Source: Gamsiella multidivaricata | Lineage: Eukaryota > Mortierellomycota > Mortierellomycetes > Mortierellales > Mortierellaceae | Direction of reading: 5' to 3' | Assembly (NCBI RefSeq): GCF_025024155.1 | Contig: NW_026251811.1 | Coordinates: forward strand, 1-64,000 | Length of the DNA stretch: 64,000 bases | Shown: one piece after another, positions 36,170-48,404 of the stretch | Position numbering within the stretch: the first letter of the stretch is position 1 | How the letters are laid out: each line of letters opens with the position of its first letter | The notes under the pieces: model-generated | What the model saw: only the letters and a program-made list of their open reading frames with translations | Told to the model about the DNA's origin: nothing | Databases searched by the model: none | Made by a program: the position numbers and the translations under genes

Positions 36170-36597
36170 CTGTTGAGGAATGAGTGTGATGAAGGAGAAG
36201 TGTGAATGGGCAAGTGTTGCAATACAGGGGGGCCGACTTTTTTCTTAAACTTGTCAAAGTGGCTTTTTCTGGATGCGAGGGAGTATGGCGCAAAATTGCT
36301 GTGCCCATCTCGTCAGAGGGGAGGATCTTAAAAAACCCTATTTCAAGATCTTTGAATAAAAAGGCAATTGAACGGAAATAGGACCTTTCAAACCTCCTCT
36401 CTGGCATTAGGAAAGAAGATGCCCAGAGCGACTGCACTTCAGGTAGTATCATCCATTCATTGTCGATGTATTATTATTATTTTTTTTTAATGTGTACAGA
36501 TCATCACCGAGCCTCAGTAAGTATATCTGGAGGGAGGTAGACATTCATCTTAAAGTTGTGGTTGCTGTTTTCTGATTCGGCACGTTGTTTCCTGCTG
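36170..36597. other. Intergenic upstream of NUS1
   Basis: This is the divergent promoter side of NUS1 and the unrecognised gene at 36598. No motif stands out except a T run (36481-36488). An upstream exon of the next gene could hide here, but I see no good candidate. Confidence 0.35.
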
Positions 36598-38516
36598 ATG
36601 TTGTTTCTAAGTAACCCACCGTCCAAATGGCTCGCAGAGGAGTATATCAAGGTCGATTCCACCTTCGACCTGTACCTTAACAACCTCGAGCAGCTCACCA
36701 AGAAAAAGACAGGAGGGCTTGCCACTTTTTGCTACAGACTCCTTCAGCACTATCAGAGCGAGATGGGCAAGCAGCAACTAGAGCTTTTGAATCAGATGGC
36801 GACCCTTGAAACCACAAAAGCGCTGACAAAGACCTCGACGCACGATGGGGTGTTCTAGGATATCCACAACGAGAATAAGAAGCGACAGCGCGACGACGAG
36901 CCCTACAACTCAGCCCCACTAGCATATTCTCCCAGTGGGCTAATGACCTCATCCCCAACATCAGCACGTCGTCGTCCACGAATTGAATACACCTTGGCCT
37001 CCGCTCCGTCTCCACTACCATTCGCGCTGGACGATCTTCTTCCTTCGGATCCAGCAGACATATCGTATGAAGATGAAGGGGAGACCTACTATGACCTAGG
37101 CAAGGTATATGCCAACGATTTCCTAGTGGGAGAAGGTCGCAAGGACTCCCGCGTCAACCAACAATGGGTCTACGACAACATACAGATTGGGCAGGCGCTT
37201 CTTGATTTCCGTGACAGGGCGGTTGAGAATAACTTCGGGATCAGTCAGCCACATGAGATACTGTAAGCACCTGTTGATGAGACGCTTGATGGGCTGGTTA
37301 TCAAATAGGAGTTTATTGACGACATGTTTTTTTTTATGTGTTAACAGCGTAATCAATTTTATCTTTCTTCTGGAGTCGCCATCACAATCAGGAGGTTTAC
37401 AAAGTGAAGTTGAGGACGAAGTTTGGGACGCATTGTGGAGAGCAATTGGACCCCTGCAGGTGGCTGAGTTCGCGACCGATATTATATTGGAGGGTCACAA
37501 GTGGGCATGTCATGCGTCTTCGCACTCGTATGATGAGTTTCTGGAAATGCTGGAAAACACTCCCCCTGTATCCAGGCTGCTCAAGCACGCTCTTTGTGGC
37601 CTGAGCACCTCAAAAGAACTATGGACCCAAGATCGGGTTAAAGAAGCGACCTTTCTGAAGAGTATTCTGGCACCACTAGTTGATGCATCGTTTCAGCGCA
37701 TATCTTATACAAGCTCAAAATGGTATGCATGTCCCTATGCTTGCACCTCATAGTTGGCCATACGATGCGCGATATCCACGTTTGTCTTAATTTTTCTAAT
37801 AGGACTACGTCGTTAGAGGAGACCAAGGACCCCGCAGCGCGTCTCCTCGTTCCCGACTACTCAGTGACGACGACCATAGGCCTTCAGACATGCACTGTGA
37901 TCTCTCTGGAAGGAAAGACGGCCTACAATAATGGATATGGTCAGATTTGGGATGACCTTACCAAGCTGGGTCAAGAACTAAAGTACGCATTGGACGCTAT
38001 CATCAAACTCCAACCCCTACAGCCTGTGTGCGTTCAAGGTATTCTAGTCAAAGGTACGATACATGATGATCCATATGTCTCTTTTCTCTATTTCTGCATT
38101 TTCATCACCATTGCTTATGTATTGGCTATCAAACTCTTTCAACGTCTGTAGGAAGCGAGCTGGATTTCTACCATATGGAGATCGTATCTGAAGGCATTTA
38201 TGTATTACGGAGATATGCACGCTGCTGCTTGTGCACTGATGCCAACAATCTGTATCCGCTCGTTCGCATTCTCGAGATTATGCAAGGTGTCAAGGTATGT
38301 ACTTGTGTGCAGACATGCCTAGAGTTGCATTGTAGTGATCTTGTTTCTTTCTCTAGCGCTGACCGACTTAGCGCAATCAACCTATCATAGGAGATGACCT
38401 CCTCAACTGTTACCAGTGTGCGTCAAATGAAGCTCCGCCCCAGTAAGACCCCCCTTGTCCCCCTGAGCTGGCTGCGCACTTCCTTCCACAAGCCTCGACG
38501 TATTGAGATCCATTAA
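36598..38516 (+). pseudogene. Unrecognised multi-exon protein with one in-frame amber
   Basis: I do not recognise this family. The reading begins MLFLSNPPSKWLAEEYIKVD, with a coiled-coil-like block (GLATFCYRLLQHYQSEMGKQ), then meets TAG at 36856-36858. The same frame continues (DIHNENKKRQRDDEPYNSAP, ADISYEDEGETYYDLGKVYA). Splices that all keep frame link VINFIFLLESPSQS, DEVWDALWRAIGPLQVAEFA, SSKWTTSLEETKDPAARLLV, CTVISLEGKTAYNNGYGQIW, VKGSELDFYHMEIVSEGIYV, and a last exon ending SFHKPRRIEIH at 38516. Clean splicing downstream suggests either a recent single nonsense change or a misread intron (a weak donor at 36653 with acceptor TTCTAG would skip 206 nt). No domain, signal peptide or membrane helix is evident; it is probably nuclear or cytosolic. 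Confidence 0.5.
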
Positions 38517-38869
38517 AGGCAGGCGTGAGCCACTTGACTTCAACGTCCCATCTTTGCTACAGCTTCATGACCTCGTTTCTCAATGCATCACTGATAACCA
38601 GACCGTGCGGTGAGCATATCTCAAAAGCCATTCATTAGGCGATAGCGACAGTTCAAATAAAGAAATTTGTGTAACTTATTTTCACTTTTTTGGAGATTGA
38701 AATAGAGGCATGGTCTGATTGTGCAGGGGTATTGTCCGTGCGCGGTATATAATGGAGACAAGAGAGAGAGGACGAGGTACAGTGCTGTCTTCCATTCATC
38801 TCTTCATCTCATCTATTCCTCCCAAGGACCCACAGCAAACAATCACCAGCCTCGAAAGCTTCTGCGTAG

Positions 38870-39330
38870 CTGAAATGTTCGATGGGATTGAGGCCTGGCG
38901 AATTTGTTGGCCACTCGACAACAGTGATTTCTGAGCGGGCAAAGTAGTCCTGCTGGAGTATGAAAGTTGCCGCGTCCATGCCATACCAATCACGCGAAGC
39001 CAGGACGTAGTTTTCTAGTATATCGATGTACGCTTCTGAATTGAACCTGCCCGGGAGCAAAGACGCGTCGCCTATGCCGTGGTAGGTCATGCATCCCACA
39101 CCACAATTTTTCCCTAACCCTGCTGATGATGGTCTCATCAGAGAACATCTCCTTCTTCCAGTCATCCGTCGTCCAATGCAAATGCTCCTTTGCGAATTTG
39201 TACCGCGTATCCTTTTGTTTCCTCGTGAGACGCGGTTTCTTCTGTTGCACATATGCTTTGATTCCCCCCTTTTTGAGGTACCGTTTGACGTGGACTTGCC
39301 TTCCTTCGACCTATTGAACGAGCCATTATC
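38870..39330 (-). mobile_element. Degenerate Tc1/mariner-type transposase
   Basis: Two frames carry pieces of one DDE transposase. The first (about 39310-39090) has VKRYLKKGGIKAYVQQKKPR, then KFAKEHLHWTTDDWKKEMFS and DET, the first catalytic Asp. The second frame (about 39120-38880) has LPGRFNSEAYIDILENYVLA, then ATFILQQDY and TNSPGLNPIEH, where the final Glu of a DD34E triad sits. The stretch after QQD is shortened, losing the usual N-D-P-K-H block, and the end after NPIEHF is unrelated. The N-terminal DNA-binding domain was not found. The copy is dead: frameshift, deletion, no complete frame. Terminal inverted repeats were not identified by eye. Confidence 0.75.
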
Positions 39331-39943
39331 CATCGTGAAATGATTGCAGTTTGCCAGTATCAAAAAGACTAGGAGAGCAAGGACCCTCTTGGTCTTCTTA
39401 GAGACCTTTAAAGGTTGACCCATTTTTGACTCAGGGATGTTTTCCTGGTTCTCATTCCTGATCTTTAGAGCCACGCCGATGAAGATGTCGATGGATCTCC
39501 ACCGCTAAGGTTCTCAAATAGACAACTCCGTTCTGTGCAAGTCCTTCGTCGGACAAGTTTTTAAACACCTTCTCCCGACGATTCAAGTCCTTCCCGACTA
39601 GCCGTTTTTTGCCGCGCTCCAGCCACTGCTTCGCGAATTGGCCATACATGCAACTCTGATGATTCGGGCAGCCGAGAGGTTTTTTCCGGGATCCACCATG
39701 CGCGGCAATACCTCTAAAGACAGAGTCAGAAGAAACGGGTTCTTCGCACGGGCAATGTCGCATGAAAAACAAATGGCTAATGGGGTAATATTTTCATGTG
39801 TAGAGAAGTGACGATGCTAGCTTGTAAAAATTGGAGCGAGCTGTCTTGTTTTCATTCAACTAGTGCTTTCGAGTCGAATACTCCACAAGGTTCCAGGATC
39901 TTCCAAAGATTCAATGTGTCTACCATAGTAAAAATCATGAACT
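39331..39943. other. Intergenic between transposase relic and KCH gene
   Basis: A minus-strand frame at 39452-39772 has Cys/His pairs near its start (RHCPCEE, CPNHQSC) but no recognisable domain, and it may belong to the eroded element. Nothing else is supported. Confidence 0.3.
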
Positions 39944-41912
39944 TTAATACCCAGCACCCCTATATGCACCACGCTGATTTGACGGCATGTCCTGCTGTTG
40001 TTGCTGCTGTTGCCGTCGAGGGTTCGTCTGATACTCCTGACCATAAGTGGCCGAGCCGTTGCTGCGAGGAGGATACCGTGCATTGCCATAATTTGCCGCT
40101 ACTGCGTTTCCAGCACCAACTTGACTGCCGCTATGACGACTACTGCTACGCCGGTTGTCCAGATCTGATCCATGCTGCGATTGAATTGGGGATGCAGGTC
40201 TCTGTTGCGCATATTCATCGTACCGCCGTGTTCTCGGCGGCGTCTGATTGTTGCTGCCACCGACGTTGTTGCCAGAATAAGTTTTCGGTGTTCCTGCTCC
40301 TCCCCCTTGAGTATAACTGGCACCGCCATATCCGTACCCGTCTCGACTCGAGCCTTGACCTGACGTCTGACCCTGACCGGGATACTTTTGCTGCAAATGC
40401 GGCCGGTCCTGCTCGCCAGCATAGAAGTTGTAGATATCATCGCCTGTGAATGCAGAGGCTGCATAGGGATCAAATGCATCCTTTGGTTTACTTGGTGCTG
40501 CGGTTTTGGCAGACGGCGTTGGCTTTGCTTGATAGTAGTCGTATCCGCGTTGTGCTGACTGCTGTTGTCCTGGAGCGTTGTGAAATTGGCCAGCGGGCAA
40601 GTATCCCTGCTGTTGCTGTTGTTGTTGCGACTGCTGCTGTTGCGGATAGCTGTAAGCACTCTTGGGTGTCTGTGCATAGTGTGGTGCGGGTGTCTTTTGG
40701 GTATAAGCCGTCCTTGGCGTATTGACAGACGGAGCCAGGGGTGCCTCCAACAGATCGACCTGAGGAAGCGTCGGCTGCTTCAAATTGAGGAATCCATTGT
40801 CTTTTCCAGCCTTCGCTGCCTCGTCTGCTGCTCTTGACTTTGACTTTTTACGGATCAACTCGTCAATTCTATTGCGAGATAAATGAGACAGTGTTTAGTG
40901 ACAATGCTCGTTCGTTTGTCGCTCCCTCCTCCCCCAGTTTCCACTGCCCCTTTAAGTTCGACTATGCGCATGTAAGAGAGGACTGTTTGATGCACGCGAG
41001 AACAACTTACCGTTTATCAATCTTGTGGCAACAAAATTCCTTCAAATTTCCTTGAATATGACTGACCAAGGGGATGTACAGGATGACCGCGCTGATGAGC
41101 ATAAGCAACGAGAGCGCAAACATAAACACTGTGAAGATCATACCCCCGAGGGTAATTTTCTTCAGCAGCAATGACTCGTCCGCTCCAACGACCTTGTTCC
41201 AGTCAAAGATCCCGTTCTCTTTAAAGTTGACAGGGTGGTCTCGGAATGTCTGGTATAAAATCGTCGCATTAATGACCTGTCGGGGTGCGTCTGCCAACAT
41301 GAGTCGCTTCCAGTCTGTGCGGAGGATTAAAGGGGAGAGAGAGAGATGGCTGGTTAGGGACCAGGGTTTCTGATATCTATTGCAGAGTAACATCCAAGTC
41401 TCTTTCACAGACAACTTACTTCGGAAAGTAAAGAAGCAGAAAAAGGCGATCTCATCCACCGTCTTCTTCGAATTGTTGATCTGAGCAAAGAGGCAAAAAT
41501 GTGGATACGATTTCACAGTGTAATAGCGACTGGCGATCAGGGACGTAAACGCATAGGAGATATCTCTGGAAACGATGATCATCCTCGCCCTACGAATCTC
41601 CAAGCCCAAGAGCACGAAGCCCAGGAGAATACAGCCCGAGAACAGATATTTGTAGACGTCGAAGGGCAATTTGCCAAGGAGATCGAGCTGGACGCCAGTT
41701 TTGGGGACAAAGGAATTTTCGTTCGAGTTGGCGAGCAAGTTAGCGGCGGTGAAGATATCGGAGCAGTAGACGAGAATGCCGCGGATGATGGCTGCAAAGA
41801 CAAGCATGTAGGTAAAATGGCGCCAGCAGGAGTTATCGACAAAGTCGTCCACGTTGATAAAGTCGAACTTGTGGTCCTGCACGAACTCGCGTTTCCATTG
41901 AGCGCCGCCCAT
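39944..41912 (-). CDS. KCH-type fungal potassium transporter
   Basis: This is a fungal plasma-membrane K+ uptake protein of the KCH family (yeast Kch1/Prm6, Kch2), which activates calcium influx responses. The start ATG at 41912 gives KFDFINVDDFVDNSCWRHFT, the family signature. Hydrophobic segments follow: YMLVFAAIIRGILVYCSDIF, YLFSGCILLGFVLLGLEIRR, a region around SYAFTSLIASRYYTVKSY, and MIFTVFMFALSLLMLISAVI. The last is followed by LYIPLVSHIQGNLKEFCCHK, another conserved block. After IDELIRKKSKSRAADEAAK comes a cytosolic tail of about 290 residues rich in Gln, Gly, Ser and Tyr, with poly-Gln stretches, ending AYRGAGY. Three exons are inferred. The tail is longer than in yeast and probably disordered. 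Confidence 0.85.
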
Positions 41913-42595
41913 GGTTGGCGAACCTTTTTGAGGGCGAGTGAGTGTATATCTGCTGGTGCCTGTACTGGTACAAGTGCTGGCGTGGAGGGAAAAGTGGCAG
42001 GTGTGAAGAAGGGCGAGAGGCCCGAATTGAAGTATGTCGGTCTCAGCCGCAGTAACGAATGAAGAAAGACAGGAACGAGAAACAGGACCGCTGAGGTGGC
42101 AAAAGGGAAATCCTATAGGTGGTGTGTCCTTTTTGGTGGGCTGTTTGGTGAGGAGTGAATTATTGCTGTGCGGTGTGTGTGTGAGCGTGTAGAGGAGAAT
42201 GAGAGAACAAGGGGGAATGCGATGGAGACAGAACAGACTGGATCGTCAAGGTGGAAGGAGTGGAGTGGAGTGAAGTGGAGGGAAACAGAGTGAAAGTGGA
42301 AAAGAGGGGAGAAAAGGGGCAGCAAAGACCAGACAAACCCTCTAGCCTCTTCTCGGACCCATAGTTGGACCCCAGCCAACCTACGGAGTGTGACAAGTAC
42401 TTTAGCACTGTTGAGAGACGAGGCCCTGTTGCATGTGCCATGTGCCGTGTGCTTTATAGTACAAATCCAGGCACACAAATGCAGGGATGAAGATGACCTT
42501 CTGGCACCAGCAATGGAAGTAAAAAATCTCGCTGGTATCATCAGCTGAAGACAGTACCAAGTCTAGGTCCCAACCCAAAGAGATATTTCCTTTTG

Positions 42596-42627
<32 letters not shown>

Positions 42628-42871
42628 GGTATGGGCTGCTGTTCAGCTGGGAAGGCTATGCCCATTGAATCTGGTAAAAAAAAAAAAAAAGTCATTTTTC
42701 CCTAGCGCGAACCATTTTAAAAGTGCGATTACATGTATGAAAATGAGTTGTAAATAATGTCCGTTCGATCTATGACGATGAGGAGGGTTGTCTGTAACCA
42801 TGGATCGGCACTGGGGATATATGGACAGCCATTTAGCCAATACCTCGTGGCCTGCCTCCTCCTTCTAGCCC
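41913..42871. other. Intergenic: KCH promoter and SUV3 3' flank
   Basis: This holds purine-rich plus-strand sequence (42170-42330, pyrimidine-rich on the KCH coding strand) and long A runs at 42596-42625 (30 bases) and about 42676-42690. No gene is seen. Confidence 0.45.
42596..42625. repeat. Poly(A) run, 30 bases
   Basis: The run lies between KCH and SUV3. It is too far from either stop codon to be an obvious retrocopy tail, and no adjacent coding sequence suggests a processed insertion. Confidence 0.8.
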
Positions 42872-45863
42872 TTATACAGGCCCTGTTCTTGATGGTGCTT
42901 TGAGATCCAAACCACTGACCTCGTCTTCCGTCTTCAGGGCACCAAAAGCGGTTGAGGCCTTCTTTGCAAATGTCTTCTCCCTCTTCTCCAGACGCTCCAG
43001 CTTCCGCTTCAGCTTCAATTCTGCGACCTGCTTGAGTGCTTTTTCGATCAGCTCCTCGCAACGGATCTTCAGCTTGGCGGCATCGCTATCGAGTCCGCCC
43101 TTCATCACATACGAGAACCGTTGACTATTGTGAATGAAGTATAGAGGGAATAAAACAGATCTAGTGTTAGTCTAAACATTATTTACGCCACTCTGGCTAA
43201 TGAATCCATATATGGAATAACGGAATAACTGGCTCCTCAAATGTGTGTAACAGTTTCAGATCAGCATTATTTCCTTGCGTGCATGCCGTTTTGTCGTTCA
43301 TTCGCTTTACCTCAGCCAAAGATACAGCATGATGATGCGATGGGAAGACTCCAGCTTGCCGAGGTCCAGATTTTCTTCCTCCCTCGAACCCTCTGCAGGC
43401 ACGTGTACCACTTCGTCGACCGTAATAGGCTTGCTTGCACCCACAGCTCCGGCCATCTTGACCGCCGCGTCTACCACCGCGGGGTTGCGAAGCTGGATCG
43501 GTGCAGCGATGAATGGAATCCGCTCACGCACTGGCATCTCAATCTTATCAATAATCTCTGCCGTAGCCTAAGAAGAGCATGCATGTAAAGAAAAGCATAT
43601 AATAATGCGTGAGGCACTCAACATACCGAGGATGAACGTAGTATGTACCGTAATAATGATGTATCACAAGCACCACTTACGATCATGTTGCGGTAGAGCG
43701 CCGGGAAAAAGAGGGGCGAGTTCCGGGACATCATTTCAAACATCCTGAGCACATGTGAAAAGGGCGCCCCTGGCATCTGCACGGAGAATTCCTCAATCAT
43801 TTCAGGAGTCGCTTGAATTGCAGCGCGCTAAATACGTGAAAAAATATGGATTCATGATTAAAACCACCGAAATACCCTGGATGAGCTTAATGGCAGGATT
43901 TCTCCGTTTTGCATACGTTAATTTCAATCATGGGAATAGCCAATGCTCTCTTCAGAGTCGGGATGTCGCCCTGAGCCAGGGTCGTAACCTGTCCCACGGC
44001 ATAATCCGTTCCGAATCTTCCTGCACGTCCAGCGATCTGCTTGAGTTGGGTCAGGCTGAGTGTACGCACGACTGATCCATCATACTTTTCTACTGCCTCG
44101 AAGATGATACGCCGGATGTTTCTATTTCGTGCGCAGAGAAGAGAACATCATTACGACGATGAAGAGCTTGTTTACCAATACTACCAGTACTGCCAATACT
44201 GAAAAAAAGACTTACAGGTTGAGACCCATGCCGATGGCATCGCTAGCGACCAGAACGTCGTATCCACTGTCCGGCTCATTAAATAACCTCGCCTGAGATG
44301 ATCGACTCTCCGGTGGCAGGCTTCCATAAGCAACGGCACATAAGAGTCCTGTCTCCTCCTCGATAGCCTTCTTGACCGCAAAGATGTTTTTTCTCGAGAA
44401 TGTTACCACACAATCGCCTTTCTGGATCTTTTTAAAGTTGCCGCGAAGACTCTCTTCCTGTAGCTCAAGTTTGCTCAACCGATCGTAGTGATTGACAATC
44501 ACCTCCTCATTCGTTAACGCGCATATCTTCTTGACTAGTTCCACAACCGTCGGCTCGCCGCAAAGATGAATTTCCTTGGCAGGCAAATTGACTAATGCCT
44601 GCGTCCAAGCCCAGCCACGATCTGGATCCGCAAGCATCTGAATTTCGTCCACAACAGCGATATCCACCTTCCTGTCAAGATTTGCCATCTCAATCGTGCT
44701 TGACACGATCTTGGCAGCTAAAGGATCTGGAATGCCATTGACGTCATGAACTCCATATCGCCTCTCCTCTCCTGTCACTAGGTTGCATGGCTTCCCTACT
44801 TTATTCATCCTCTCAAAGATCTCGTGAGCCAGCAGGCGCAACGGTGAAAGATAGACTCCTGAATCTGCTTCTTGAAGCCTCAGCAAGGCACTGTAAGTCT
44901 TTCCTGAATTGGTGGGTCCTACGTGCATAATAATTTTCCTAAATAGCAGCGTGGTGCAAATGTGTGAGTGTTAAGAAAGATCGCCTTCATTGAACAGATA
45001 TGTTGACTCCATGCTGCTGCTTCTTCGCTGCGTTGATGAGACGGCTATACCTCTTCAATAAGCGTGCAGCAGGGTTCCATTCGGTGGGGAACCGCAGATC
45101 CGACACTTCCCGCATTCTGTTCAGTCGAAACCGTATTTCTGGTGGAAACATCTCCTCGCAATGTGTAAAGAATGCCTCCCAAATCACCTTGTCCAACTTC
45201 TTGGAAATAGCCTCTTCGCGGGTCACACCCATAGATTTGAACGTCATGCCAACCTCGAGCGCATCTGCCGCCAAAGTTCCGATCGCCTTCTTGTTTACTT
45301 CAGGTATATCTCCTTGAAGCGCTCTGCCGCTGAAGTCCATAACCAGTTCCATGGATTGCTCTCTAGAAGCACCAAGCGATTCCAAATGTAGTTGCATCCC
45401 GCTGGGGACCTTGAACCGATCGACAGCGTTCTTAAGAGCTATCGATGATCGTTCAGGGCATAATTGCGTAGGAATCTCGTCTGTCAATAATGATGCGACG
45501 CACATGTAATTATCCATGACAACGCAGATAGCCACGCAAGACTGTACCTGCGATCTCCCAATTGCCAACGAACTCCTGCCCGCCGAACGCCCTCGTTGGT
45601 CGAGACGGTGGTCTGTATGATGACGATGGTCTGTATGATGACGGTACGCGATATGTGTATGAGTCCGATCCTGCTTCCGCATCCCAGTTCCTCGCTCCCG
45701 CCTTTCCTGAGCAAGACTTCGCATGACGAAATCGACACAGGACAGACGGAGACCTTGTGTTGGGTGGTGCAAGCTGCCTGAGTCCTGTCCGGGCGACAGT
45801 CGAGGACGCTATCGCCCGTCCTGTCCAGCGCCTAATATTTCCTGTCGCAGCGATACACAGCAT
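42872..45863 (-). CDS. SUV3: Mitochondrial ATP-dependent RNA helicase SUV3
   Basis: SUV3 is the helicase of the mitochondrial RNA degradosome, working with an exoribonuclease. The ATG at 45863 begins an Arg/Ser/Thr-rich presequence (MLCIAATGNIRRWTGRAIAS). After one intron the N-terminal helical region follows (VPSGMQLHLESLGASREQSM). The helicase core has motif I VGPTNSGKT, SGVYLSPLRLLAHEIFERMN, motif II VVDEIQML (the DEIQ typical of SUV3), CGEPTVVELVKK, CVVTFSRKNIFAVKK, VASDAIGMGLNL and motif VI QLKQIAGRAGR. The SUV3 C-terminal part follows (RAAIQATPEMIEEFSVQMPG), with YLWLSQRFSYVMKG near the end and a lysine-rich tail ending SRTGPV. About seven introns are inferred. No lesion is seen in the motifs. 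Confidence 0.93.
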
Positions 45864-46336
45864 ATAGGGATAAATAGAAGAGGTCCTCGTGAAATGAATG
45901 ACAGAATCCGATGTCAAGAGAAGATCAGGACAGAGGACAGAGGACAGGAGAGAGAGAAGCGGTTGATGTGTGTTTACCACAAAGTTGCCATATTGAGACA
46001 AACAGTCCAGCACTGAGCTACTTCCTTAGCCATTTTTGGTGGCGCATACGTTGGTGTCCCGATAGGAAGGCAGCGGTGTCTGCAACGACTTTGCTACCCA
46101 CCAAGCGTCTATGCAGTAAGCGTTCAAGAGTCATGAAGTTTTATTCCATTGAATAGTGTCTATGATGTTGCATGGAGATAAATAAATTGACAAGTCTTCG
46201 TCGTTATTTTTTACAATCTACAAAAAGAAAAAGGTGCCATCGTGAAGGTATGAGAGTGGAGGGAAGAAATGACATAGGGACCAGATGGTCTGAGTGCTGG
46301 AGCAGTATGTCGGTGATGGCAGACGCCGCAGCGCTA
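45864..46336. other. Intergenic: SUV3 promoter / GT5 3' flank
   Basis: Only short frames without domains are present. There is GACAGAGGACAGAGGACAGG-type repetition at about 45928-45950. Confidence 0.4.
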
Positions 46337-48373
46337 TCATGCCGAGCGTCCGCTGAAGCCAATGTTGCTGAGAGCAATCTCATACAGGGCACGGTACTGG
46401 TCCACAGGGCCGCCTGACCTATCCCATCCCATCGACGTTGCACTCGCCACCAGCCGCGTCAAGAACTTTTCGTGCTCCTCTGGGTCCTGCTGCAGACGTT
46501 TCCATTCCAAGAGCCCGTCGTAGATCGCTGCCACCAGCTGTGAATGGGCGTCAGTCGCAAAGGCATCGAACAGGTAGCTGTTGAAGCGCTCTTCTCTGGG
46601 TACCTCAATAATTTGCTGATCCAGAGGGATATATTGCTGCTCAAGCTTGGCTTCCTCGAGTTCCTCCTGCTGCCGCCTGTCGTTCTCATTCGGCCGGTCT
46701 ACCAAGAACTCAGATAGGCCTCCGACGCCCGAGGAGATGACTGTGGATCCAAATAGGAGACCCTCCGCTGCAACGAGGCCAAAGCTTTCCGTCAATGAGG
46801 GGACTATGAGGAAATCAGCAGCAGTGCGCCAGTAAATTCCCCATTCATCCTGCGTTTTGGCGTCCGAAATGACTCTGACTGTTCCTTTGAAGAGACGTTC
46901 CAGATTGTTAACTGACTTGACTGGATAGTTGTTAGGCTGACCCATGATCACAAACATTCCGCCACGTTCCTTGATCGCTGTGCTGGCTGTCACAAAGAAC
47001 TCGAGCCCCTTGTTGTACTGGAAGCGACCGACGAACAGAACCAATGGCTTGCTCAGGTCTTGCTCCGTCAGGAGTCCTTTGCTGTACAAAAAGTGCTTGG
47101 CCGCCTCCTTGGCTGAACGGATAGAGGGGTTGGGCGTCTTGATGACCGTATCGCTCCCTCCTTGGATCTGCTCCATTAGCTCGTTGGGTGGGAATGCCAA
47201 TCCATGTTCAAGCAGCTCGGGCCTTGTCCAGGGGTTCAACTCTCTGAAATCGATACCGTTCGTAATACCGACGAACAAGTTCTTTTCTGCCTGATTCAAA
47301 ATGCTTCCAAGGACAAGCTCCTTCAGATAAAAGTCCAGGCGACCCTCTACAATGTCCTTGGCCATGGTCTTGGAGACGAAGGTAACCGCATCAGCGAGAT
47401 CGATGCCCATGGCTGAGGTGAACATGCGATGTCCATGACAGTAAGGCGAGATGCCGTCCATCTGCAGATACATGTCCTCCTCTTCGTCTTCGGAATGGAC
47501 ACGCTTGTCCATGAACTTTTGCACGTTGACGATCTCGTTCGAATACTGCAGCTCATCCAGATAGTCGTGTAGGGTGTAAATCAATGCTGGTGGCTCCTCT
47601 CCCATGGCGCCTCTGTCGATGGATTGCTGGAGATAGTGCAAAACGAGGGCATTAGTGGCACCGTGCACATGGACGACATCGATGATACGGGTCGCTGCAG
47701 TAGCAAAGAGTGAGATGTCATTGTTTTTGTTCTGATGCTGAATAAATGTCGCAACTGCCTTGGAGAAAAAAAGATCCTTCCATTCGCTGGGCAGACCTTT
47801 GGGAGTTGAGTATATGTCCTGGACACTCTTGGTTTGGAAAGCTCTGTCAAAGGGGTAGATACTGCCGGGACCAATCAACCAGACAGTGACAGGTGTGATA
47901 GCTCGCTTGTCGCGTTCCAGGTCGCTCGGCCGGCTCGGGACCGCAAATTTGAACCTGGACACGCTGAAAACGAGGTTCTGAGTGCGTCCACGGCTGTCCA
48001 TGATGTCGAGTGGAAGGGTGATGCTTAGCCTGATATTGATTCCGGGTACACTGTCGAAGATGGAGTAATAGGGCATGACAATGTTGACCTTCTGAGAACG
48101 TGCCCGCTGCTGGGCAGTTGCCAGGGCGGTAACGACCATGCCGAGACCACCCATAGAGGCCTGACTAAATTCTTTGGTGACATGGTAGACCTGGATCTGC
48201 TTCTTGTAAGTCGCTGAGGGATCAAGGGCTAGGCCCTGGTAATCAACTTTTCTGAAATCTCGAGAGTCTAGAATGGAGAGCAAAAGCAAAAAAAGTAGGG
48301 GCGTAAGACAACTTGTATGTTTGAGTACTACAGTGTAATAATGCAGGCATAGCTCCCTTCTTCCCCCCTTTCC

Positions 48374-48404
<31 letters not shown>

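Noticed and set aside
42113..42541. 142-residue minus-strand frame upstream of KCH
   Set aside because: Composition (Ser/Leu/Phe/His from CT-rich DNA) matches a leader/promoter tract rather than coding sequence.
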